A DNA stretch of 64,000 nt, from contig JAEHOE010000062.1 of assembly GCA_016858145.1 (NCBI GenBank), positions 496,001 through 560,000 on the forward strand, written 5' to 3'. Position numbers and translations under genes: made by a program. Positions within the stretch are counted from its first letter, which is position 1. Each line of letters starts with the position of its first letter. The DNA comes from Edaphochlamys debaryana. Its lineage: Eukaryota > Chlorophyta > Chlorophyceae > Chlamydomonadales. The notes under the pieces were generated by a model. It did no database searches and had not been told where the DNA came from. It was given only the letters and a program-made list of their open reading frames with translations. Positions 43,492-54,100 of the stretch are shown here, one piece after another.

Positions 43492-44557
43492 GGTGCGAGG
43501 GTGGAGGGATAGTACAACATCATGAAACGAGGGGGGTGGGGGAATGGGTTGCAAAGTGCTAGCCTCGCTGAGTGGTGGTGGCCTGGGGGCATGCCGTGGT
43601 GTTGGCGCAGGGCAGAGCAGTGAGCAGAGACTGAGGATATGGCGGCGGTTCAAGGTCACGTAGCGACCGGAGCCGTAAAGTGAAGGAGCTTGGGGCGTGG
43701 CAGCAGACAGCTGTGCTGTGGTTGCAGGGAAGGCGGTAGCTTATAGCCTCTGGGGAGTGTGCCCACCATTACAAAGCAGTGTGCTGCACACATGTAAGGC
43801 TGTGCTAACGCGAGATCACAAGATCAGCCATTCCGACTGGCACAGTTGCAGCAGAAACCACTTGCTTTCCCATCATTCCCGGGCATTCTAGCAGGCACAT
43901 CCCCCCCCCCTTGCCTGGGCTGCGGATAGTTGCCAACCAGTGCAATCGTTGCACTTTGCTGGCCTGCTTTTCGCGTAACTCGTCTCCCGTGTCTCCTTTC
44001 CCCCCCCTTCCACACACCACCCCACAAAAGTTCCGACCCCCCTGACCCCCCCACCCCCACCCCTTGCCGTACACTGCACACACTGCCGTATATGGCATAC
44101 TGTCACCCGTTTTCCTCCGCCGTTGTGCCAATCGACTGCGCTTCGTGTGCGCTACTGCCTTGCGCGTGAACCGGAAGCGTTGGCGGGGCTTGACTCCTGT
44201 CCATTGCTTGACCATCCCCGCGTCTCTGGACCACTCGTCCGTTCCTCGCACCCGTGCTGTTGATACCCTATGCCTCCTACATGACGAACTACGGTCAGCA
44301 CAATACACCCGGGCGCCTGGCAGCGGTGGCAGCGTCGGTCATGACTTGTCCCACGCGCGGACATGCCGACATGTACCGCCCCAAGCCACCCTTCGACCAC
44401 CATCCCTATGGTCAATGGCGCGCAGGCGTACCCAGGGTCAGACTTTTCTTGACACCACGCTTTTACACAAGGAAAGGGCCGTGGGGCTGTGTCAGACCGC
44501 TGTGACGAAGCTTGGGCGGAAGCTGGACAAATTTGGGACCCCCCACCCCCCCCCACG
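43492..44557. other. Intergenic, contains part of a dispersed element shared with 59.9-60.3 kb
   Basis: No gene seen. About 43855-43995 carries segments (CCACTTGCTTTCC, a GCAGGYACATCCCC stretch, GTAGTTGC/GATAGTTGC, GGCCTGCT, CGCGTAACTCGTCTCCC) that recur, in permuted order, at about 59950-60030 and 60255-60292 on the other side of the satellite domain. Confidence 0.5.
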
Positions 44558-44729
44558 CCGCCGCGCAAACTTCGCCCGCTCTGATCCCCCCCGTTCCGAG
44601 GCCGCCAGCACCCTTGCAAGCATCTATAAGATGTATTGCAGGGTTCAGAAGGCTTGGGAAGTGCGGGGACGGGGTGGGGCGAGAGCTGGGCGCTCTGGGA
44701 GAGGCGGGGGCAGGCCGGGGGTCGGGGGC
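44558..44729 (-). repeat. 182-bp satellite: single monomer in inverted orientation
   Basis: One near-complete monomer reading in the opposite direction to the arrays downstream (recognisable by CATCTATAAGATGTATTGCA and GGGCGCTCTGGGAGAGGC). It is followed by remnants of the 50-bp repeat and a poly(A)-ended tail, the reverse of the order seen at 46-48 kb. Confidence 0.85.
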
Positions 44730-44734
44730 TGGTT

Positions 44735-44917
44735 AGGGCTGTCGTCGGGCTGAGGGGTGCAGGCCCCGTTTGGTGCTGGTGGTTTAGGGCTCTCGTCGGG
44801 CTGGGGGGGTGCAGGCCCCTGGTCTGCTCTGTCCTTTTCTGCTCTGTTTCTGCTCTTCTTCTGCTCTGGTCTGCTCTTGCCTGACCTGGTGTAACACACC
44901 AACGTGAAAAAAAAAAG
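44735..44917 (+). mobile_element. 50-bp repeat remnant and poly(A)-ended retroelement 3' end (family A, plus)
   Basis: Inverted pieces of the 50-bp repeat lead into a CT-rich TCTGCTCTGGTCTGCTC stretch, then TGACCTGGTGTAACACACC, CAACGTG and an A-run (44907-44916). GGTGT...ACACC can pair as a small hairpin just before the tail. This is the layout of a non-LTR retrotransposon or SINE 3' end. Confidence 0.65.
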
Positions 44918-44924
44918 CAGGGAC

Positions 44925-45663
44925 TTGGCGCACTCCCACCTGTGACGAGCATCCCCCTGCGGCAGGTCTGCGAGGAAAGCATCGAGGCGGCCTTGCAGCT
45001 GCCCCAGCAGCCGTGGGTGGAACAGCAGGTACGTGGGGAACCGGGGGTGGCTGCGGCATGGTTGCGGCAGCCCCGGCAGCAGCAGGCGAAGCAGCACCCC
45101 GTGGTGGTCGGCAGGTGCCCCAAAAACCCGGCTAATGAGGCTAACATGCTGCAGCAGCGGTGCAGAAACATACCACCGGTCAAGGCGAGCGTACGAGGCT
45201 GGCTTAGGCGTGGCAGGGTGAGTATAGCCTGGGTCGTGGGGCTGGTGGCGGGGCCAGGGGTCGACCAGGTTATGCCGGCCAAGCAGTGCCGCAAGCTCAA
45301 ACCGCCCGGCTGCGCGGGTGGTGCAGCGGGTGGCTTCGTCCCGTGGCTCCACCACACAGTTCCAGTCGCCGCCCACCACCAGCTGTCGATCCGTGCTGAA
45401 ACACTGCTCCAGCTGCTGGAAGAACGCTGGCGCGTACACAGACACCAAGCGGAGCCGGAGGCCGCCCGCGTCCCAGTCCCACCAAACCACCCGCCCCTGC
45501 TCGTCGGCGCCATGCCCAGCAGCCTGGCAGCCCGGTGGTGGGCGCCCGGCAATGGCAACGCCGGTAGAGTGTGTGGACCGCGCAGCGCTGGCCACTACCG
45601 AGTCGTGCCAGGGAAGCCCGGGCCCCTGGCTGTGCTGCAACAGTTGCTGAAGCGCCGCTGTGC
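44925..45663 (-). mobile_element. Non-LTR retrotransposon fragment: AP-type endonuclease domain
   Basis: The minus strand encodes an endonuclease/exonuclease/phosphatase domain lacking its N-terminus: RLVSVYAPAFFQQLEQCF, LVVGGDWNCV (the GDxN motif), ARLDRWYVS (RxD) and a final ADHHGV (SDH-like). These are the catalytic motifs of L1-type LINE endonucleases. The reading frame is open but is cut off after about 250 codons by the poly(A)-ended tail, so no reverse transcriptase follows. The missing N-terminal part of such a domain is found in the other orientation at 50064-50200. Confidence 0.8.
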
Positions 45664-45957
45664 TCTGTTGCTTGGTTTCCTTTTTTTTTTTCTCTGAGAG
45701 GGATTACATGGACAGGAGAGAAGGGGGGGAAGCCAAGCGGACCTGCCTCTGATGGACAAGCCTGAAACCACCGAGAACCCCGCAAACTCTGGAAGAAATA
45801 ACCGCAAGAGAAGAAGAGCTGCCAGCAATCAACCACTCAGCCAGGACAAGGACGGGTGCCGACAGGTAGGAACGATAGGAAGACGCAGCACCAAGAGAAA
45901 GGCCGGACCCCCACGGCGCAGGAAGAAAGAGTAGACCCTTGGGTCAGAAAACCCATG
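45664..45957. other. Unassigned sequence between endonuclease fragment and satellite
   Basis: Contains a T-run at about 45681-45693 and a purine-rich stretch with many Arg/Lys codons on the plus strand. It may be 5' or ORF1-like retroelement sequence, but nothing identifies it. Confidence 0.3.
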
Positions 45958-47334
45958 ACCCCCGACCCCCGGCCTGCCCCCGCCTCTCCCAGAGCGCCCA
46001 GCTCTCGCCCCACCCCGTCCCCGCACTTCCCAAGCCTTCTGAACCCTGCAATACATCTTATAGATGCTTGCAAGGGTGCTGGTGGCCTCGGAACGGGCGG
46101 GATCAGAGCGGGCGAATTTTGCGCGGCGGCGGGTCCGCGGCCCCCGACCCCCGGCCTGCCCCCGCCTCTCCCAGAGCCGACGGGGGTCGGGCCATGGCGG
46201 GCTGCCTGCCGCCCAGCTGGCGGGTGGGCATCATCATCCTCATCTACAAGGGGAAAGGGCTTGATATTACGGTTCTGACCTCTTACCGCCCCATCACCCT
46301 GCTTAACACTGACCTCAAGCTTGTCAGAGCGCCCAGCTCTCGCCCCACCCCGTCCCCACACTTCCCAAGCCTTCTGAACCCTGCAATACATCTTATAGAT
46401 GCTTGCAAGGGTGCTGGCGGCCTCGGAACGGGGGGGATCAGAGCGGGCGAATTTTGCGCGGCGGCGGGTCCGCGGCCCCCGACCCCCGGCCAGAGCGCCC
46501 AGCTCTCGCCCCACCCCGTCCCCACACTTCCCAAGCCTTCTGAACCCTGCAATACATCTTATAGATGCTTGAAAGTGTGCTGGCGGCCTCAGAACGGGCG
46601 GGATCAGAGCGGGCGAATTTTGCGCAGCGGCGGGTCCGCGGCCCCCGACCCCCGGCCTGCCCCCGCCTCTCCCAGAGCGCCCAGCTCTCGCCCCACCCCG
46701 TCCCCGCACTTCCCAAGCCTTCTGAACCCTGCAATACATCTTATAGATGCTTGAAAGTGTGCTGGCGGCCTCAGAACGGGCGGGATCAGAGCGGGCGAAT
46801 TTTGCGCAGCGGCGGGTCCGCGGCCCCCGACCCGCGGCCTGCCCCCGCCTCTCCCAGAGCGCCCAGCTCTCGCCCCACCCCGTCCCCGCACTTCCCAAGC
46901 CTTCTGAACCCTTCATTACATCTTATAGATGCTTGCAAGTGTGCTGGCGGCCTCGGAACGGACGGGATCAGAGCGGGCGAATTTTGCGCGGCGGCGGGTC
47001 CGCGGCCCCCGACCCCCGGCCTGCCCCCGCCTCTCCCAGAGCGCCCAGCTCTCGCCCCACCCCGTCCCCACACTTCCCAAGCCTTCTGAACCCTGCAATA
47101 CATCTTATAGATGCTTGCAAGGGTGCTGGCGGCCTCGGAACGGGGGGGATCAGAGCGGGCGAATTTTGCGCGGCGGCGGGTCCGCGGCCCCGACCCCCGG
47201 CCTGCCCCCGCCTCTCCCAGAGCGCCCAGCTCTCGCCCCACCCCGTGCCCGCACTTCCCAAGCCTTCTGAACCCTGCAATACATCTTATAGATGCTTGCA
47301 AGGGTGCTGGCGGCCTCGGAACGGGCGGGATCAG
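45958..47334 (+). repeat. 182-bp satellite array, block B (disrupted)
   Basis: About seven monomers, several internally deleted (the CCTGCCCCCGCCTCTCC segment is missing at about 46489). A LINE reverse-transcriptase piece interrupts it at 46175-46326. Monomers here carry a distinctive GCTTGAAAGTGTGC variant at 46567 and 46749 also found at 59642. Confidence 0.9.
46175..46326 (+). mobile_element. LINE reverse-transcriptase fragment inside the satellite
   Basis: The plus strand encodes LPPSWRVGIIILIYKGKG and LTSYRPITLLNTDLKLV, the conserved start (domains 0-1) of non-LTR retrotransposon reverse transcriptases. About 150 bp only, flanked on both sides by satellite sequence; the catalytic YADD region is absent. 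Confidence 0.8.
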
Positions 47335-47400
47335 CGCGCTTTTGTGCCTGTGTGCTTCAGCTTTCTTCTCTTCTGGTTAACCCTGCCTCCCTCTTTTGCT

Positions 47401-47520
47401 TTTTTTTTTTTTTTTTTTCACGTCGGTGTGTTACACCAGGTCAGGCGAGAGCAGACCAGAGCAGAAGAAGAGCAGAAACAGAGCAGAAAAGCGCAGAAAC
47501 AGAGCAGAAAAGGACAGAGC
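47401..47520 (-). mobile_element. Poly(A)-ended retroelement 3' end (family A, minus)
   Basis: On the minus strand: polypyrimidine TCTGCTCT repeats, then CCTGACCTGGTGTAACACACC, GACGTG and a long A-run (T-run 47401-47418 on plus). Same tail as at 44881-44916, 49125-49230 and 56701-56812. The adjoining 47340-47395 is the reverse complement of a segment at 49451-49507 and 58121-58172. Confidence 0.6.
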
Positions 47521-48062
47521 AGACCAGGGGCCTGCACCCCCCCAGCCCCATGAGAGCCCTAAACCACCAGCACCAAACGGGGCCTGCACCCCTCAGCCCG
47601 ATGACAGCCCTAACCACCAGAACCAACCGGGGCCTGCGCCCCTCAGCCCAACGACAGCCCTAACCACCAGCACCAACCGGGGCCTGCGCCTCTCAGCCCG
47701 ATGACAGCCCTAACCACCTGCACCAACCGGGGCCTGCGCCCCGGTGCCCGACGACAGCCCGAACCACCAGCAACAACCGGGGCCTGCGCCTCTCAGCCCG
47801 ACGACAGCCCTGACCTCTGGCGGAACAACCGGCACGAGAAAAGAAAGCCCTAGACCACCCGCACCAAACGGGGCCTGCGCCCCTCAGCCCGACGACAGCC
47901 CTAACCACCAGCACCAACCGGGGCCTGCGCCTCTCAGCCCGATGACAGCCCTAACCACCAGCACCAACCGGGGCCTGCTGTCTCTGGTTCTCTGGCTCTC
48001 TGCTGTCTCTGGCTCTCTGGCTGCTCTGACCTCTGGTGTACCAACCGGCACGTGAAAAAAAA
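47521..48062. repeat. 50-bp tandem repeat array, followed by a family B poly(A) tail
   Basis: Units of about 50 bp containing CCCTAACCACCAGCACCAAC and CGGGGCCTGCGCC, repeated about nine times with drift. At 47978-48062 the array ends in GACCTCTGGTGTACCAACC, GGCACGTG and an A-run (plus orientation), directly abutting satellite block C. Confidence 0.85.
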
Positions 48063-48070
48063 ACAAAAAG

Positions 48071-49122
48071 CGGGCGAATTTTGCGCGGCGGCGGGTCCGC
48101 GGCCCCCGACCCCCGGCCTGCCCCCGCCTCTCCCAGAGCGCCCAGCTCTCGCCCCACCCCGTCCCCGCACTTCCCAAGCCTTCTGAACCCTGCAATACAT
48201 CTTATAGATGCTTGCAAGGGTGATGGCGGCCTCGGAACGGACGGGATCAGAGCGGGCGAATTTTGCGCGGCGGCGGGTCCGCGGCCCCCGACCCCCGGCC
48301 TGCCCCCGCCTCTCCCAGAGCGCCCAGCTCTCGCCCCACCCCGTCCCCGCACTTCCCAAGCCTTCTGAACCCTGCAATACATCTTATAGATGCTTGCAAG
48401 GGTGATGGCGGCCTCGGAACGGACGGGATCAGAGCGGGCGAATTTTGCGCGGCGGCGGGTCCGCGGCCCCCGACCCCCGGCCTGCCCCCGCCTCTCCCAG
48501 AGCGCCCAGCTCTCGCCCCACCCCGTCCCCGCACTTCCCAAGCCTTCTGAACCCTGCAATACATCTTATAGATGCTTGCAAGTGTGCTGGCGGCCTCGGA
48601 ACGGGCGGGATCAGAGCGGGCGAATTTTGCGCGGCGGCGGGTCCGCGGCCCCCGACCCCCGGCCTGCCCCCGCCTCTCCCAGAGCGCCCAGCTCTCGCCC
48701 CACCCCGTCCCCGCACTTCCCAAGCCTTCTGAACCCTGCAATACATCTTATAGATGCTTGCAAGTGTGCTGGCGGCCTCAGAACGGGCGGGATCAGAGCG
48801 GGCGAATTTTGCGCGGCGGCGGGTCCGCGGCCCCCGACCCCCGGCCTGCCCCCGCCTCTCCCAGAGCGCCCAGCTCTCGCCCCACCCCGTCCCCGCACTT
48901 CCCAAGCCTTCTGAACCCTTCAATACATCTTATAGATGCTTGCAAGTGTGCTGGCGGCCTCGGAACGGACGGGATCAGAGCGGGCGAATTTTGCGCGGCG
49001 GCGGGTCCGCGGCCCCCGACCCCCGGCCTGCCCCCGCCTCTCCCAGAGCGCCCAGCTCTCGCCCCACCCCGTCCCCGCACTTCCCAAGCCTTCTGAACCC
49101 TGCAATACATCTTATAGATGCT
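48071..49122 (+). repeat. 182-bp satellite array, block C
   Basis: Nearly six uninterrupted monomers, very similar to each other, ending abruptly at ATAGATGCTT where a poly(T)-led retroelement 3' end (minus orientation) is inserted. Confidence 0.92.
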
Positions 49123-50063
49123 TTTATTTTCACGTTGGTGTGTTACACCAGGTCAGGCGAGAGCAGACCAGAGCAGAAGAAGAGCAGAAACAGAGCAGAA
49201 AAGCGCAGAAACAGAGCAGAAAAGGACCGACAGCCAGACAGGAGCCAGGGAGCACCAGACCATAGACCCTGCACCCCCAGCCGCCACCCCCCAGAGGCTG
49301 GGACCAAAGGCCGTGCTCCTCGAGCTGCAACCCAACGGAGTCTGGGGCCCCAGGCCCTTTTTTTTTTTTTTTCACGTGCCGGTTGTTACACCAGAGGTCA
49401 GAGCAGCCAGAGAGCCAGAGACAGCAGAGAGCCAGAGAACCAGCGACAGCAAAAGAGAGAGGCAGGGTTAACCAGAAGAGAAGAAAGCTGAAGCACACAG
49501 GCACAAAAGTCGAAGGACAGCAGAAACTCAGACTCGCCTGAAACCCCTAGATCCCGCCAGCACCTGCCCCGCAGCCCAAACGCCACGCAACACCCCCCCC
49601 CCCCCGCCCTCCCCACCCGACCGCGCCCAGCCCGCATCCCCCCCTCCCAAACCACAGGTCAGGCACCCAAGCCAGCAAACGAAAGCCCCATGCCTCCCGG
49701 ATCACGAGAAAGGCACGTGCGGGGGTAACAGCACCAGGGAAAACCGGGAGCAGGGGCCACGACCCAAAACCTGGTGCTCAAAGTCCCCGCACTGCACACT
49801 GCATACACACCGAGCGAAGACCTACCGCCCCCCCCCCCCCAGTCCACCCACAGACCCTAAGCAAGCAGTACTAAGCGCTCTCGCATCCGTTGGTTGGCCG
49901 CCGGCAAACTCCACCGCAGGTCACGGTCCGGGGGCCGCAACTGGGTGCTGCAGGGACAGCCGCAACTCCAGGCGCGGCGGCACTCCCTCCGCCGCGTGCA
50001 CCGTGCAGAGCTCTCTCTCTGGCCGCCGCCGCCGCCACGTAGGGGCGCCGGGCGGCCAGCCGC
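49123..50063 (-). mobile_element. Retroelement 3' ends (families A and B) and unassigned sequence
   Basis: 49125-49230 is a family A tail in minus orientation; 49358-49440 is a family B tail (T-run, then CACGTGCCGGTTGTTACACC). From about 49445 a purine-rich stretch and C-runs follow with no coding character except an uncertain continuation into the endonuclease start at 50064. Confidence 0.5.
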
Positions 50064-50200
50064 AATGAGGGCGCCACGTACGGCCGCGAGCATCACGCTC
50101 GTGACCCTTAATGTCAACGGGCTAGGCTCGCGGCCCAAGGCGCAGCGGCTGCACGCATGCCTGCAGCACCAGCACCCGACAGCGGTTTTCCTGCAAGGGA
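50064..50200 (+). mobile_element. Non-LTR retrotransposon fragment: start of AP-type endonuclease
   Basis: Plus strand encodes ASITLVTLNVNGLGS (the LNxxG motif with the catalytic Asn) then RLHACLQHQHPTAVFLQ, where complete elements continue with ETH. Here the frame leaves the family at about 50200. It is the N-terminal complement of the fragment at 44925-45663, which lies in the opposite orientation. Confidence 0.75.
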
Positions 50201-51184
50201 AAGGCAGATACATACATACTCACTCTGCTTACTTAGAAGACCCCGTTCGCTGGGGCCCGGAGCCTCGGAGTTGCTGCAACAGCATCAATGGCCGGGCCCC
50301 CGCAGGCGCGCACCCACTTCAGCTGCGGCTTTCAGTCGCCTCGCTTTCACCTCTGGATAGCCGTCGCAGTGGGCTGAGGCTTGGTCGGCGACTTTTCGGG
50401 ATGTCGACGCGATTTTGTCAACGTCGGCATTTCGCGCTGCTGGGCTTCTTCTTGCTGCTAACGTCGTTGTCACGTCACCGCCGCTTCAGTGTCGATGGCA
50501 ACGGCGGCGGTCAACAACACTCGGTCGCTACTTCCCTCGCAACATCTTCGAGCTGGTGTCGCCGTTTCGCTTTTGCTGTGGAGTCGTGGAGTTGTGGAGC
50601 TCGTCGTCGTCGTCTCGTCTGCGCGTGGCGCTCGCTGGCGCCGGAGGAGCATCTTCGCGGTCATCGAGTGGCGATTTGCGTTGGCGCTCGCAGCCCGAGG
50701 CTTGGTCGGCGGTTTCGGCTGCTGTGGTGATGTCGGTCGCGCTCGGTGGGCTTGGGGGGGCTCCTGCTGTTCGGGCGGTGGGGCGTGTTTCCCCCCCGGG
50801 GGCTGCCTTGTGCTTCCTTCCCCTTGTTTCCCTTTGGGCTGTCTCAGGGGGGGGCGCCCCTCGTGGCCCTGTTCGCTGCGGTTTGGGCCGGCCTGTGTCT
50901 TCCAGTCCCTCCTCGCCCTCTCCTCGTTTCCTCCTGGGCTGGAGCAGGTCGTGTGCTGTTGGGGTGGTGTGGTTTTGCCGCTTTGGTGTGTGTTCTTGCC
51001 CTTTCCCTCCCTCTCGTTTCCCTCTGGGCTGGAGCAGGCGGTGCGTCGTGATGTTTGGCGTGTTTGTGTGGCGGCGTTGGCTTGGGGTGGTTTGCTTTGC
51101 GGGGGCAGGTGTGTGGCTGTTTGTTTCTGGGGGTGGGGGGGCTGTTGTGGTGGTGGAGGGAACGGCCCTGTCCCAGTGCGTGGC
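50201..51184. other. Unassigned sequence between LINE fragment and satellite block D
   Basis: No gene recognised. 50815-51050 has two to three drifting copies, about 95 bp apart, of a segment containing GTTTCCCTCTGGGCTGGAGC. T/G-rich low complexity continues to the satellite boundary at about 51185. Confidence 0.4.
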
Positions 51185-54100
51185 GCCTCTCCCAGAGCGC
51201 CCAGCTCTCGCCCCACCCCGTCCCCGCACTTCCCAAGCCTTCTGAACCCTGCAATACATCTTATAGATGCTTGCAAGGGTGCTGGCGGCCTCGGAACGGG
51301 CGGGATCAGAGCGGGCGAATTTTGCGCGGCGGCGGGTCCGCGGCCCCCGACCCCCGGCCTGCCCCCGCCTCTCCCAGAGCGCCCAGCTCTCGCCCCACCC
51401 CGTCCCCGCACTTCCCAAGCCTTCTGAACCCTGCAATACATCTTATAGATGCTTACAAGGGTGCTGGCGGCCTCGGAACGGGCGGGATCAGAGCGGGCGA
51501 ATTTTGCGCGGCGGCGGGTCCGCGGCCCCCGACCCCCGGCCTGCCCCCGCCTCTCCCAGAGCGCCCAGCTCTCGCCCCACCCCGTCCCCGCACTTCCCAA
51601 GCCTTCTGAACCCTGCAATACATCTTATAGATGCTTGCAAGGGTGCTGGCGGCCTCGGAACGGGCGGGATCAGAGCGGGCGAAGTTTGCGCGGCGGCGGG
51701 TCCGCGGCCCCCGACCCCCGGCCTGCCCCCGCCTCTCCCAGAGCGCCCAGCTCTCGCCCCACCCCGTCCCCGCACTTCCCAAGCCTTCTGAACCCTGCAA
51801 TACATCTTATAGATGCTTGCAAGGGTGCTGGCGGCCTCGGAACGGGCGGGATCAGAGCGGGCGAATTTTGCGCGGCGGCGGGTCCGCGGCCCCCGACCCC
51901 CGGCCTGCCCCCGCCTCTCCCAGAGCGCCCAGCTCTCGCCCCACCCCGTCCCCGCACTTCCCAAGCCTTCTGAACCCTTCATTACATCTTATAGATGCTT
52001 GCAAGGGTGCTGGCGGCCTCGGAACGGACGGGATCAGAGCGGGCGAAGTTTGCGCGGCGGCGGGTCCGCGGCCCCCGACCCCCGGCCTGCCCCCGCCTCT
52101 CCCAGAGCGCCCAGCTCTCGCCCCCACCCCGTCCCCGCACTTCCCAAGCCTTCTGAACCCTGCAATACATCTTATAGATGCTTGCAAGGGTGCTGGCGGC
52201 CTCGGAACGGGCGGGATCAGAGCGGGCGAATTTTGCGCGGCGGCGGGTCCGCGGCCCCCGACCCCCGGCCTGCCCCCGCCTCTCCCAGAGCGCCCAGCTC
52301 TCGCCCCACCCCGTCCCCGCACTTCCCAAGCCTTCTGAACCCTGCAATACATCTTATAGATGCTTGCAAGGGTGCTGGCGGCCTCGGAACGGGCGGGATC
52401 AGAGCGGGCGAAGTTTGCGCGGCGGCGGGTCCGCGGCCCCCGACCCCCGGCCTGCCCCCGCCTCTCCCAGAGCGCCCAGCTCTCGCCCCACCCCGTCCCC
52501 GCACTTCCCAAGCCTTCTGAACCCTGCAATACATCTTATAGATGCTTGCAAGGGTGCTGGCGGCCTCGGAACGGGGGGGATCAGAGCGGGCGAAGTTTGC
52601 GCGGCGGCGGCTCCGCGGCCCCCGACCCCCGGCCTGCCCCCGCCTCTCCCAGAGCGCCCAGCTCTCGCCCCACCCCGTCCCCGCACTTCCCAAGCCTTCT
52701 GAACCCTTCATTACATCTTATAGATGCTTGCAAGGGTGTTGGCGGCCTCGGAACGGGCGGGATCAGAGCGGGCGAATTTTGCGCGGCGGCGGGTCCGCGG
52801 CCCCCGACCCCCGGCCTGCCCCCGCCTCTCCCAGAGCGCCCAGCTCTCGCCCCACCCCGTCCCCGCACTTCCCAAGCCTTCTGAACCCTTCATTACATCT
52901 TATAGATGCTTACAAGGGTGCTGGCGGCCTCGGAACGGGCGGGATCAGAGCGGGCGAATTTTGCGCGGCGGCGGGTCCGCGGCCCCCGACCCCCGGCCTG
53001 CCCCCGCCTCTCCCAGAGCGCCCAGCTCTCGCCCCACCCCGTCCCCGCACTTCCCAAGCCTTCTGAACCCTGCAATACATCTTATAGATGCTTGCAAGGG
53101 TGCTGGCGGCCTCGGAACGGGCGGGATCAGAGCGGGCGAAGTTTGCGCGGCGGCGGGTCCGCGGCCCCCGACCCCCGGCCTGCCCCCGCCTCTCCCAGAG
53201 CGCCCAGCTCTCGCCCCACCCCGTCCCCGCACTTCCCAAGCCTTCTGAACCCTGCAATACATCTTATAGATGCTTGCAAGGGTGCTGGCGGCCTCGGAAC
53301 GGGCGGGATCAGAGCGGGCGAAGTTTGCGCGGCGGCGGGTCCGCGGCCCCCGACCCCCGGCCTGCCCCCGCCTCTCCCAGAGCGCCCAGCTCTCGCCCCA
53401 CCCCGTGCCCGCACTTCCCAAGCCTTCTGAACCCTGCAATACATCTTATAGATGCTTGCAAGGGTGCTGGCGGCCTCGGAACGGGCGGGATCAGAGCGGG
53501 CGAAGTTTGCGCGGCGGCGGGTCCGCGGCCCCCGACCCCCGGCCTGCCCCCGCCTCTCCCAGAGCGCCCAGCTCTCGCCCCACCCCGTCCGCGCACTTCC
53601 CAAGCCTTCTGAACCCTGCAATACATCTTATAGATGCTTGCAAGGGTGCTGGCGGCCTCGGAACGGGCGGGATCAGAGCGGGCGAAGTTTGCGCGGCGGC
53701 GGGTCCGCGGCCCCCGACCCCCGGCCTGCCCCCGCCTCTCCCAGAGCGCCCAGCTCTCGCCCCACCCCGTCCCCGCACTTCCCAAGCCTTCTGAACCCTT
53801 CATTACATCTTATAGATGCTTACAAGGGTGCTGGCGGCCTCGGAACGGGCGGGATCAGAGCGGGCGAATTTTGCGCGGCGGCGGGTCCGCGGCCCCCGAC
53901 CCCCGGCCTGCCCCCGCCCCTCCCAGAGCGCCCAGCTCTCGCCCCACCCCGTCCCCGCCCTTCCCCAGCCTTCTGAACCCTGCAATACATCTTATAGATG
54001 CTTGCAAGGGTGCTGGCGGCCTCGGAACGGGCGGGATCAGAGCGGGCGAAGTTTGCGCGGCGGCGGGTCCGCGGCCCCCGACCCCCGGCCTGCCCCCGCC

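Noticed and set aside
50415..51245. Plus-strand 276-codon open frame with Val/Cys/Trp-rich content
   Set aside because: Covers T/G-rich low-complexity repeats and runs into satellite sequence; no family match by eye.
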